This document shows, piece by piece, positions 9,097 through 16,957 of a DNA stretch of 64,000 nt. Every line of letters starts with the position of its first letter. Positions within the stretch are counted from its first letter, which is position 1. Origin of the DNA: Streptomyces sp. NBC_00239 (GTDB lineage: Bacteria; Actinomycetota; Actinomycetes; Streptomycetales; Streptomycetaceae); assembly GCF_036194065.1 (NCBI RefSeq), contig NZ_CP108095.1, forward strand, positions 7,068,001 to 7,132,000. The letters are read 5' to 3'. The notes beneath the pieces were generated by a model. That model was not told the origin of the DNA. It did not search any database and was given only the letters and a program-made list of their open reading frames with translations. The translations under genes were made by a program, and so were the position numbers.

Positions 9097-10815
9097 ATGT
9101 CCGACCCCCTCCTGTTCAACCCGCGCACCTACGACCCGCAGCACTTCGACGCCGAGACCCGCAGGCTGCTGCGCGCCACCGTCGACTGGTTCGAGGCGCG
9201 CGGCAAGCGTCGGCTGATCGAGGACTACCGCACCCGGGCCTGGCTGGGCGACTTCCTCGCGTTCGCCGCCAAGGAAGGCCTGTTCGCCACCTTCCTCACC
9301 CCGGCCGCGAACGCCGGACGGGAGGACCAGCGCTGGGACACCGCCCGGATCGCCGCCCTCAACGAGATCTTCGGCTTCTACGGCCTCGACTACTGGTACG
9401 CGTGGCAGGTGACCATCCTCGGTCTCGGCCCGGTCTGGCAGAGCGACAACGCCGCCGCCCGCGACCGCGCCGCGGAACTCCTCTCCCAGGGCGAGGTGTT
9501 CGCCTTCGGCCTGTCCGAGAAGACGCACGGCGCCGACATCTACTCCACCGACATGCTGCTGGAGCCCACCGGCGACGGCGGCTTCCGGGCGAGCGGCTCC
9601 AAGTACTACATCGGCAACGGCAACGCCGCCGGCCTGGTGTCCGTCTTCGGCCGCCGCACCGACATCGAGGGCCCGGACGGGTACGTCTTCTTCGCGGCCG
9701 ACAGCCGCCACCCGGCCTACCACCTCGTCAAGAACGTCGTCGACTCCTCGAAGTACGTGAGCGAGTTCCGGCTGGCGGATTACCCGGTGGCCGCAGAGGA
9801 CGTCCTGCACACCGGCCGCGCCGCCTTCGACGCCGCCCTCAACACCGTGAACGTCGGCAAGTTCAACCTCTGCACCGCCTCGATCGGCATCTGCGAGCAC
9901 GCGATGTACGAGGCCGTCACCCACGCGCACGGCCGCATCCTCTACGGCCGCCCCGTCACCGCCTTCCCGCACGTGCGCCGCGAGCTGGCGGACGCGTACG
10001 TACGCCTCGTCGGCATGAAGCTGTTCAGCGACCGCGCCGTCGACTACTTCCGCTCGGCCGGCCCCGACGACCGCCGCTACCTGCTCTTCAACCCGATGAC
10101 GAAGATGAAGGTGACCACCGAGGGCGAGAAGGTCATCGACCTGATGTGGGACGTCATCGCGGCCAAGGGCTTCGAGAAGGACACCTACTTCGCCAACGCG
10201 GCCGTCGAGATCCGCGGACTGCCCAAGCTCGAGGGGACGGTCCACGTCAACCTCGCCCTGATCCTCAAGTTCATGCGCAACCACCTGCTGGACCCGGTCG
10301 ACTACCCTGCCGTGCCGACCCGCCTGGACGCGGCCGACGACGCGTTCCTCTTCCGGCAGGGCCCGGCCCGGGGCCTCGGCTCCGTACGCTTCCACGACTG
10401 GCGCCCCGCCTTCGACGCGTACGCCGACGTCCCGAACGTCGCCCGGTTCCGCGAACAGGCCGACGCCCTGTGCGAGTTCGTCACCACGGCGGCCCCGGAC
10501 GAGCAGCAGAGCCGCGACCTCGACCTGCTCCTCGCCGTCGGCCAGCTCTTCGCGCTCGTCGTGCACGGCCAGCTGATCCTGGAGCAGGCCCGCCTGACCG
10601 GCCTCGACGAGGACGTTCTCGACGAGCTCTTCGCCGTCCTCGTACGGGACTTCTCCGCGCACGCCGTCGAGCTGCACGGCAAGGACTCCGCCACCGAGCA
10701 GCAGCAGCGCTGGGCGCTCGGCGCGGTCCGCCGCCCCGTCGTCGACGAAGCGCGCGCGGCGCGCGTCTGGGAGCGCGTCGAGGCCCTCGCCGGGGCCTAC
10801 GAGATGGCTCCGTAG
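9097..10815 (+). CDS. Acyl-CoA dehydrogenase family flavoprotein
   Basis: FAD enzyme of 572 residues, predicted to introduce a double bond in an acyl-CoA or similar thioester. The middle domain has FGLSEKTHGADIYSTDM (the flavin/substrate strand) and SKYYIGNGNAAGLVSVFGR. The helical domain includes FNLCTASIGICEHAMYEAVTHA, and the C-terminal region is long and helical, as in larger ACAD and acyl-CoA oxidase relatives. The ATG at 9097 follows GGAAGGTGG. It is probably co-transcribed with the PadR gene. The acyl substrate is unknown. Confidence 0.85.
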   Translation: MSDPLLFNPRTYDPQHFDAETRRLLRATVDWFEARGKRRLIEDYRTRAWLGDFLAFAAKEGLFATFLTPAANAGREDQRWDTARIAALNEIFGFYGLDYWYAWQVTILGLGPVWQSDNAAARDRAAELLSQGEVFAFGLSEKTHGADIYSTDMLLEPTGDGGFRASGSKYYIGNGNAAGLVSVFGRRTDIEGPDGYVFFAADSRHPAYHLVKNVVDSSKYVSEFRLADYPVAAEDVLHTGRAAFDAALNTVNVGKFNLCTASIGICEHAMYEAVTHAHGRILYGRPVTAFPHVRRELADAYVRLVGMKLFSDRAVDYFRSAGPDDRRYLLFNPMTKMKVTTEGEKVIDLMWDVIAAKGFEKDTYFANAAVEIRGLPKLEGTVHVNLALILKFMRNHLLDPVDYPAVPTRLDAADDAFLFRQGPARGLGSVRFHDWRPAFDAYADVPNVARFREQADALCEFVTTAAPDEQQSRDLDLLLAVGQLFALVVHGQLILEQARLTGLDEDVLDELFAVLVRDFSAHAVELHGKDSATEQQQRWALGAVRRPVVDEARAARVWERVEALAGAYEMAP

Positions 10816-10978
10816 GGTTCCGGATGCCCGGGGCGGTCCGGCCGGCCCGCCCCGGGCCCCACTGTCAGCGGCACGTCAGCGGGACGTCAGCGGAACGGCA
10901 GGGCGGGCCCCGAAGCTGGGGGACCACGAACCAACCCCTCGCGCGGGTGGTGATCAGCTCGGGCTCTCGGAGGCATCC

Positions 10979-12406
10979 ATGCAGCGACGTACGTTCCTCA
11001 CCGGCACCCTGCTCGGGGCGGCGGCCGCCGCCGCGCCGTTCTCGGTCCTGACGGCCGGCACCGCCTCGGCGGCCACGGTGACGGTCGGCTCCGTGAGCGA
11101 CCTCCAGAAGGCGATCGACCGGGCGGTGGCGGGCGACCGGATCGTCCTCGCCGACGGCACGTACACCGTCCCCTCGGGCGGCATAGCGATCTCCGGCAGG
11201 AACGGCACCACCAGCGCGCCGATCACGATCGTCGCGGAATCCCGCGGTGGCGCGGTGCTCCAGGGCCAGCGCGGCTTCGTCCTCGCCAACTCGAGCAACA
11301 TCACCATCAGCGGCTTCGCCTTCCGCCAGAGCACCACCCTGGAGATCCCGGCGAGCTGCCCGCGCATCCGGCTCACCCGCAACGACTTCCGGTTCGCCGA
11401 CGTCAGCGGCCTCGACTGGGTCGTCGTACGCGGCGACGACGCCAAGATCGACCGGAACTCCTTCCACGACAAGACGACCGAGGGCATCTTCGTCGTCCTC
11501 GACGGCCCCGGCACGACCGCCGTCGCACAGCGCCTGACGCTCCTGCGCAACCACTTCTCCGACCACAGCTACGCCGGCGCCAACGGTGGCGAGTCGATCC
11601 GGCTCGGCGTCAGCAGCCGCGCGCTGTCCGTCGCCGACGCGGTCGTCGAGTACAACCTGTTCGAGCGGTGCGACGGCGACCCCGAGGCCGTCTCCGTGAA
11701 GTCCTCCGGCAACACGATCCGCTACAACACGCTGCGCGACAGCCGCGGCGGCATCGTGCTGCGGCACGGCAACGAGACCACCGTCGAGGGCAACCACCTG
11801 CTCGACGGCGGCGAGGGCATCCGCGTCTACGGGAACGACCACCTGGTCGTCAACAACCTCCTCGCCGGACTCTCCGGCCGGGCCCTGGTCATCGGCAGCG
11901 GCACCACCCGCGACCACCACGCGGGCGAGAGCACCGAGGAGCGCCGCGGCAACGACGCCTGCGACCGCGCGCTGATCCTCCACAACACCCTCGTCGGCAA
12001 CACCGGTTCGCTCTCGGGCGAGACCCGCACCTACGAGCCGAAGGACGTGGTCATCGCCGACAACCTCCTGGTCGGCAGCGCCGGCAACCTGGTCGCCATG
12101 GGCAAGACCACCGGCTTCACCTGGCAGGGCAACATCCTGTGGGGGACCGCCGCCAACGGCACCATCCCCGCCGGCGGCTACCGCCGGGTCGACCCGCTCC
12201 TGCGGAAGGAGTCCGACGGCGCCTTCCGGCTGGCGGCGGGCAGCCCGGCGATCGGCGCGGCGACCTTCACCGGCGTGTCCGTGGCCGAGGACGTCGACGG
12301 CCACGCGCGCGGCAGCGCCCGCGACGTCGGCGCCGACGAGTACACGACCGCGACCCCGGTCCGCCGCCCCCTCACCACGGCCGACGTCGGCCCGAACGCC
12401 GCGTAA
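10979..12406 (+). CDS. Exported polysaccharide lyase family 6 (alginate lyase / chondroitinase B-like)
   Basis: Right-handed beta-helix lyase of 475 residues that breaks uronic-acid polysaccharides by beta-elimination outside the cell. It begins with a twin-arginine signal (QRRTFLTGT, then an Ala-rich core, AXA cleavage near residue 31). Family PL6 landmarks are present: NGGESIRLG (about 202-210), SVKSSGNTIRYNT with the expected catalytic Lys241, and GIVLRHGN with the expected catalytic Arg262. A C-terminal GSPAIGAA/VGADEY coil closes the helix, as in many pectate-lyase-like proteins. CGGAGG precedes the ATG. It is monocistronic, with a hairpin behind it. Whether alginate or a glycosaminoglycan is the substrate is not decided by these motifs. 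Confidence 0.88.
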   Translation: MQRRTFLTGTLLGAAAAAAPFSVLTAGTASAATVTVGSVSDLQKAIDRAVAGDRIVLADGTYTVPSGGIAISGRNGTTSAPITIVAESRGGAVLQGQRGFVLANSSNITISGFAFRQSTTLEIPASCPRIRLTRNDFRFADVSGLDWVVVRGDDAKIDRNSFHDKTTEGIFVVLDGPGTTAVAQRLTLLRNHFSDHSYAGANGGESIRLGVSSRALSVADAVVEYNLFERCDGDPEAVSVKSSGNTIRYNTLRDSRGGIVLRHGNETTVEGNHLLDGGEGIRVYGNDHLVVNNLLAGLSGRALVIGSGTTRDHHAGESTEERRGNDACDRALILHNTLVGNTGSLSGETRTYEPKDVVIADNLLVGSAGNLVAMGKTTGFTWQGNILWGTAANGTIPAGGYRRVDPLLRKESDGAFRLAAGSPAIGAATFTGVSVAEDVDGHARGSARDVGADEYTTATPVRRPLTTADVGPNAA

Positions 12407-12424
12407 CCGCTCTCCTGTCGCCCA

Positions 12425-12460
12425 AGGCGCCCGGTCCGGCACCCGCCGGGCCGGGCGCCT
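12425..12460 (+). terminator. Hairpin behind the PL6 lyase gene
   Basis: A 16-bp stem with one G-T pair (12425-12440 with 12445-12460) around a four-base loop, 19 bases after the stop. No T run follows, which is common for streptomycete terminators. Confidence 0.65.
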
Positions 12461-12520
12461 GCGTGCTTCGCGGGGCCGTCCGCCCGACGGATACGTCCCG
12501 ACACCGGTCCACATGGTGGG

Positions 12521-12530
12521 ACTGGTCTGG
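12521..12530 (+). promoter_or_regulatory. Candidate MocR site (ACTGGTCTGG) before the B3/4 gene
   Basis: The decamer ACTGGTCTGG is found again, exactly, at 16892-16901 in front of the ATP-grasp gene, next to the MocR gene. Here it stands 95 bases before the GTG at 12625, with a GGTCCA/TGGACC inverted pair around it. A shared site would place both transcription units under one MocR regulator. Confidence 0.4.
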
Positions 12531-12624
12531 ACCGCACCGCTCCGAGTGGACTTGGGGGCACCGCTTCCGGCTGTTGGAATGATCAAGCCAGACTTGACCA
12601 GCACATCCAACCGGGAGAATCCCT

Positions 12625-13266
12625 GTGAGAGCCCCAGCACTGAGGGCGGGCGGGAAGCCGCCCGGAGCGGCCGGGCCGACCCGCTTCGCCGCCGTCGTGG
12701 CAGCGGTGGACCCCGCTGCCCTCGGCACCCTCCTCGAACGGCGCCGCCAGGAACTGGCGGAGTCGGACGGGGTGTTCGCACGCGCGGCGGAGGTCGCCGA
12801 GGTCTACGCCCGCTGGTTCGACGCCCACGGCGTCACCTGCCCGCTGCCCGGCCAGATCGCCGGCGCCCGCCGCAAGGGCCTGCCCGCGATCGGGCCGGCC
12901 GTCGACACCCTGCTGTACGCCGAGCTGACCACGGGCGTGCTGATGGGAGTCCAGGACGCCGACACCATCGACGGCGACCTGCTCTTCGACCGGGCGGAGC
13001 AGGGCGAGACCTTCGAGGGCTTCCGCACCACCGTCACCTGCGCGCAGGACGAGCCCGTGGTCCGGGACGGGACCGCGATCGTCGCCTCCGTGATCCAGGG
13101 CCCCGACCGCCGCACCAGCGTCACCAAGGCCTCCCGGCACCTCGTCTTCACCGTGTACGACGCACCCGGCCTGGCCGCCGCGGACTTCGACGGCGGCGTC
13201 CACCTCCTGAGCGAACTCCTCACCGCGTCCGGGGCCGTCCCCGAGGTGCTGGAGGTACGGCTGTGA
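12625..13266 (+). CDS. B3/4 (PheT-like tRNA-editing) domain protein
   Basis: A 213-residue free-standing B3/4-type domain, related to the editing domain of phenylalanyl-tRNA synthetase beta. Supporting stretches are KGLPAIGPAVDTLLYAELTT, then TIDGDLLFDRAEQGETFEGF and VIQGPDRRTSVT, the usual conserved block of this fold. Free-standing relatives are thought to bind or hydrolyse misacylated tRNA or small amino-acid derivatives. GTG 12625 follows CGGGAG. The next gene starts inside its stop (GTGA), so the two are translationally coupled. In this cluster it may bind or process an aminoacyl intermediate, which is inference. Confidence 0.6.
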   Translation: MRAPALRAGGKPPGAAGPTRFAAVVAAVDPAALGTLLERRRQELAESDGVFARAAEVAEVYARWFDAHGVTCPLPGQIAGARRKGLPAIGPAVDTLLYAELTTGVLMGVQDADTIDGDLLFDRAEQGETFEGFRTTVTCAQDEPVVRDGTAIVASVIQGPDRRTSVTKASRHLVFTVYDAPGLAAADFDGGVHLLSELLTASGAVPEVLEVRL

Positions 13267-13949
13267 CCGAGCCCGCGGCGGCCGGGTTCGGGGAACTCCC
13301 GCGGGAGTCCCTGCCCAGCCGCCACCAGCGGCGCATCCTCATATGCGCCGAGCCGGAGCCGGCCGGCCACCCGTACGGCCAGCCCGGCCTGCACCCGGCC
13401 GCGGCCCGCTGGCAGCGCCAGTACGTCGGCGGGGTCTACGTGCGCGTCCCGGGCGGCACCGGGCCGCAGCAGCGCGCCGCCGTCGCCCGCTTCACCGCGG
13501 CCGGATGCACCCTTCAGGCCACCCACTTCTACCGGCCGGCGGACGTCCCGGCCCTCGCCCCGCTGGCCCGGCTGCTGGAAACCCTGCCGGTCGGCGACGG
13601 CTTCGACCCGCTGCGGGTCGCCGAGCTGCTCGTGCTCGGCGCGACCGACGTGGTCGGCCCGTACCCGCAGCAGGACCTGGCCGCCGCACGGGCCGCGGTC
13701 TCGTACGTCAACGACCGGCTCGGCGACAACTGGCTGGCACTGCCCATGGTGACCAGGGTGGAGGGGGCGACGTTCGCGGCCGGGGGACCGCAGACGCAGC
13801 ACCCCGCCCAGGACGCGCTCGACGACCACTTCGCCGACACGGCGAGGGCGCTGGCCGCCGAGGCGGAGAGCCGCCTGGAGGTCCTGGAGCGGCTGACGGG
13901 GCACGGACCGGCCGTCCCGCACCCGACGGCGGCGCTCGGCGCCGAGTGA
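13263..13949 (+). CDS. Unrecognised 228-residue protein coupled to the B3/4 gene
   Basis: Starts at GTG 13263, overlapping the TGA of the preceding gene by four bases, so it is translated as a pair with it. No signal peptide or membrane segment. It contains a beta-alpha stretch GGVYVRVPGGTGPQQRAAVARFTAAG, a segment rich in Asp and Pro around residues 110-140, and a Glu/Ala-rich helical C terminus (about 185-215). I do not recognise the family. Codon use is like its neighbours. The dioxygenase-like gene follows 55 bases later, so the three probably form one operon. Confidence 0.75.
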   Translation: MTEPAAAGFGELPRESLPSRHQRRILICAEPEPAGHPYGQPGLHPAAARWQRQYVGGVYVRVPGGTGPQQRAAVARFTAAGCTLQATHFYRPADVPALAPLARLLETLPVGDGFDPLRVAELLVLGATDVVGPYPQQDLAAARAAVSYVNDRLGDNWLALPMVTRVEGATFAAGGPQTQHPAQDALDDHFADTARALAAEAESRLEVLERLTGHGPAVPHPTAALGAE

Positions 13950-14004
13950 CCTGCCGCACCACGTACCGCACGAGCGCCACAAGCGATCTGGGGGGAACTG
14001 CGCC

Positions 14005-15351
14005 ATGCGCACCACCGCTACTCTGCGCGCCGTACTCGGCTTCGACCTGACCGAGTACGTCGGCCACGCCCGCGCCGTGGGCCGGGACCGGCTCGACCCG
14101 GAACTGCGCGCCTGGATGGCCGGGATCTACGAGGACTTGGTCGTCCTCCTCGCCCTCGACCGGGACCGGCTCGACCGCCGGGAACACGCGTTACTCCGCT
14201 TCGCCGAACTCGTCTTCCAGGCCGAATGGAAACTGGCCGTCCCCGAGGGGGAGAGCCCCCAGCAGGTCGCCGCCCGGGGCGGCGGACCGCTGGACCGGCG
14301 CGGCAAGCGCTACCAGCCCTACGGCAACGTACGGCTCCTCAACCACGTGCTCGGCACCCGCAGCCACGCCCCGGACGGTGCCGTCGAGCGGGCCTGCTGG
14401 CAGGCGGTCCGCGCCACCGCCGAGAGCTGGCGGGCGTACGAGCAGCGCACGGCCGACGGCACCGAGAAGTGGGCGCAGGACGCCGTACCCGAGCCGGCGC
14501 AGCTGGCGGAGCGCATCACCCGGCTCGGCGCGCTGGTCGCCTCGACCGCCGGGCGGGCTCCCGCCCTGCCGCCCGCCGCGGCCGAACCGCCGCGCCACTG
14601 GCGGGACTACGTGCTCCAGCCGAACGGACCGGCGAACATCCTGGAGCACCTGGCGGTGCTGCCGCAGACCACCCAGCACGACGAGGTCACCTTCCTGCGG
14701 GTGATCCACCTCGTCGAGGCCACCACGTGGGGGGTGCTCGCCCGGGTCATGTCGGCCGCGGAGTGGCTGCGCGGCGGACGCTGGGACTACGCCGCGGCAT
14801 GCCTGGAACGGGCCGCCGAGCTGGCCGCCGCCCAGACCGCGGCGCTGCTCGTGATGCGCAGGACCATGCCGGTGGAGCACTTCGGCGGCTTCCGGGAGGC
14901 CACCGGCGACGCCAGCGCCGTGCAGGCGTACCCGACCCAGCTGCTGCACATCCACCTGCTGGGGGTGCACCCGGAGAAGACCGGGGCGCTCGGCGAGGCC
15001 ACCGAGAACGCGTACGTCCTGATGCACCAGAACCCGGACTTCGAGCCGCTGCGCGAGCTGCTGCGCTGGGTGCCGGACGAGGCGACGGGACGGCAGGTGC
15101 TGGACGCGGCCCACCGGCTCGACGAGGAGCTGTACGCCTGGCGGAAGATCCACTACGGGGTCGCGCTGCGCTACCTGCCCGCGGAGACCACGGGTTCGGG
15201 CGGCACGTCGGGAGCCCCGTACCTGCGGAGCTTCTACCAGGACCGGTTGTTCGACGCGGACCGCTCGCTGCTGCCGCAGCACCGCTTCGGGCAGGCGGCG
15301 GTGCTCAGTCCCTGGGTCCGGTCCCGGTCGGCTCTCTCCCCCTACAACTGA
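14005..15351 (+). CDS. Tryptophan 2,3-dioxygenase superfamily haem enzyme, N-terminally extended
   Basis: A 448-residue cytosolic haem enzyme. The C-terminal half matches TDO: QHDEVTF with His225 at the active-site base position, EHFGGFREATGDASAVQ with the carboxylate-binding Arg, and WRKIHYGVALR with His383 as expected haem ligand, followed by GSGGTSGAPYL. TDO itself opens tryptophan to N-formylkynurenine. Paralogues in secondary metabolism hydroxylate or rearrange aromatic amino acids. About 170 extra residues precede the TDO-like fold. Codon 63 is TTA (14191-14193), the only TTA codon I found in a called gene here, so translation should depend on the bldA tRNA. RBS GGGGGAA precedes the ATG. 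Exact reaction unknown. Confidence 0.8.
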   Translation: MRTTATLRAVLGFDLTEYVGHARAVGRDRLDPELRAWMAGIYEDLVVLLALDRDRLDRREHALLRFAELVFQAEWKLAVPEGESPQQVAARGGGPLDRRGKRYQPYGNVRLLNHVLGTRSHAPDGAVERACWQAVRATAESWRAYEQRTADGTEKWAQDAVPEPAQLAERITRLGALVASTAGRAPALPPAAAEPPRHWRDYVLQPNGPANILEHLAVLPQTTQHDEVTFLRVIHLVEATTWGVLARVMSAAEWLRGGRWDYAAACLERAAELAAAQTAALLVMRRTMPVEHFGGFREATGDASAVQAYPTQLLHIHLLGVHPEKTGALGEATENAYVLMHQNPDFEPLRELLRWVPDEATGRQVLDAAHRLDEELYAWRKIHYGVALRYLPAETTGSGGTSGAPYLRSFYQDRLFDADRSLLPQHRFGQAAVLSPWVRSRSALSPYN

Positions 15352-15369
15352 CCGGGAACCGGGTCCTGT

Positions 15370-16773
15370 TCAGACGGCCGGCGGGCGCGCCGCGGCGGGC
15401 TGCTGCGCGTAGGCCTCTCCGATGCGCCGGACCGCCTCGGAGATGCCCGACCGGCCCAGGGCGGTGTACCCGAGGACCAGCCCGGGCCGGGCCGTCGACG
15501 GATCGTCGTAGTACGCCTTGCTCCCCTTGACCAGGACGGACCGCTGGAGGGCCTGGGCGACCAGGTGGTCCTCGTCCGCGCCGTGCGGGAGCGCGGCGAC
15601 GACGTGCAGGCCGGCGACGGGCCCGAGGAGGGTCGCGGCCGGCAGGTACTGCTCGACGGCCTGCGTCAGCATCGCGTGCTGGGCCCGGTAGCGGGTGCGC
15701 ATCTTGCGCAGGTGCCCGTCGAGGAGACCGCTGCGCAGGAAGTCCGCGAAGGCCAGCTGCATCAGTCCGTCGCAGCCCAGGTCGCGCCTGACCCGGATCA
15801 TCTCCATCATCCGGGTCAGCGCGGCCGGCAGCACCAGCCAGCCCAGCCGCAGGCCGGGCGCGAGGAGTTTGCTCGCCGTGCCGGCGTAGATCACGCGGTC
15901 GGGGTCGACGGGCTGGAGCGCCAGGTGGCGGCCGCGGTGCTCCAGCCAGAGCCCGCCGTCGTAGTCGTCCTCGATGATCCAGCCGTCGGTGTCCCGCGCC
16001 CAGCGCACCAGCTCCTGCTGCCGATGCGCGGACATGGGCACGCCGAGCGGGAACTGGTGCGAGGGCGTGACCAGGACGGCCCGAACGCCGCTGGCGTAGA
16101 GCTGCTCGATCTCCACGCCCTCCGGGCCCACCGGCACGGCCAGGGTGCGGATCCCGTTCTCCTCGATGAACTGGCGCTGCCGGTCGTGGCTGGGGTCCTC
16201 GACCGCCAGCCGGTCGATGCCCAGTTCGCGCAGGGCCGCGCAGATGAGCCCCAGGCCGTGCGCGAAGCCGCCCGTCACCATGGTGTTGTCGGCGTGCCCC
16301 AGCACGCCGCGGACCCGGCCGAGGTAGGCGACCAGCTCCGTGCGCAGCTGGTCGACGCCGAGCAGGGGCGGGTAGCCGAGGCCCTGGTAGCGGGCGGTGG
16401 TCACGGCCCGCTGGTAGGAGGCCGTCCATTCGCGGTGCGGGAACGTCGCCGCGTTCGGCGTGCCCGGCAGGAGGTTGAAACGGGCCGAGGGGACGGTCCG
16501 GTCGACGAGCACCACGGGTTTCCTGATCCGGGTGTCGGCGTGGGCGGCGACCCGGGTGCCGGAGCCGCGGACGGACTCCAGCAGGCCTTCCCCGGTGAGC
16601 TTTTCGTACACCTCGACCACGACGCTGCGGGACACCTGCAGGTCCTGGGCGAGTTGACGGCTGGACGGCAGTCTCGTGCGGGGCGCGAGCCGCCCCTGCT
16701 CCACTTGTCGGCGCAGCTGGTCGGCGATCTGGGAACCCAGTGGTTCCTCACTGTCGCGCCGCACCTCCAACAT
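15370..16773 (-). CDS. MocR/GntR-type PLP-dependent regulator
   Basis: A 467-residue fusion of a GntR winged helix (about 1-75: PLGSQIADQLRRQVEQGRLA, RTRLPSSRQLAQDLQVSR) with a type I aminotransferase domain that binds pyridoxal phosphate as effector (IEDDYDGGLW; the lysine motif is YAGTASKLLAPGLRLGW). Such proteins sense amino acids or PLP and regulate their divergent neighbour. I start at ATG 16773 because a promoter (CTGAAA, 17 bp, TACAAT) ends just upstream and the domain begins directly. ATG 16809 would lie inside that promoter. A palindrome overlaps the start. Likely controls the ATP-grasp operon and perhaps the 12.6 kb operon. Confidence 0.88.
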   Translation of the reverse strand: MLEVRRDSEEPLGSQIADQLRRQVEQGRLAPRTRLPSSRQLAQDLQVSRSVVVEVYEKLTGEGLLESVRGSGTRVAAHADTRIRKPVVLVDRTVPSARFNLLPGTPNAATFPHREWTASYQRAVTTARYQGLGYPPLLGVDQLRTELVAYLGRVRGVLGHADNTMVTGGFAHGLGLICAALRELGIDRLAVEDPSHDRQRQFIEENGIRTLAVPVGPEGVEIEQLYASGVRAVLVTPSHQFPLGVPMSAHRQQELVRWARDTDGWIIEDDYDGGLWLEHRGRHLALQPVDPDRVIYAGTASKLLAPGLRLGWLVLPAALTRMMEMIRVRRDLGCDGLMQLAFADFLRSGLLDGHLRKMRTRYRAQHAMLTQAVEQYLPAATLLGPVAGLHVVAALPHGADEDHLVAQALQRSVLVKGSKAYYDDPSTARPGLVLGYTALGRSGISEAVRRIGEAYAQQPAAARPPAV

Positions 16774-16817
16774 GACGTGCCACGTCACATTGTACCCCCA
16801 ATTGCTCATGTTTTCAG
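16773..16817 (-). promoter_or_regulatory. Promoter and palindrome of the MocR gene
   Basis: On the minus strand, CTGAAA (16817-16812), a 17-base spacer and TACAAT (16794-16789) form a good sigma-70-type promoter. Transcription would begin near 16782, giving an almost leaderless mRNA. The perfect 15-base palindrome TGACGTGCCACGTCA (16773-16787) overlaps the likely transcription and translation start and may be an operator. Confidence 0.6.
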
Positions 16818-16853
16818 CGGTCTTCACAAAATCTAGCGGTCTTCACAGAATCT
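16816..16853. repeat. Two tandem 19-bp repeats in the MocR/ATP-grasp divergent region
   Basis: AGCGGTCTTCACAAAATCT (16816-16834) is followed immediately by a copy with one change (16835-16853). MocR dimers characteristically bind direct rather than inverted repeats. These overlap the -35 side of the MocR promoter, fitting autorepression. Confidence 0.75.
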
Positions 16854-16891
16854 ACAGGCGGGCCGGGATTGGTCCGGTGGCGAGCCGCCGA

Positions 16892-16901
16892 ACTGGTCTG
16901 G
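16892..16901 (+). promoter_or_regulatory. Candidate MocR site before the ATP-grasp operon
   Basis: ACTGGTCTGG, identical to 12521-12530, with a related ATTGGTCCGG 24 bases earlier (16868-16877). It lies 57 bases before the ATP-grasp ATG, where an activator would bind. Confidence 0.4.
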
Positions 16902-16957
16902 CGTGCACGTTTCCCGCTCACCAGACTGCTAAGCCCCGGCCGAAAGGTGCATGTGCC

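Noticed and set aside
16774..16827. Upstream starts for the MocR regulator (GTG 16827, ATG 16809)
   Set aside because: They fall within the direct repeats and the promoter, upstream of the probable transcription start.
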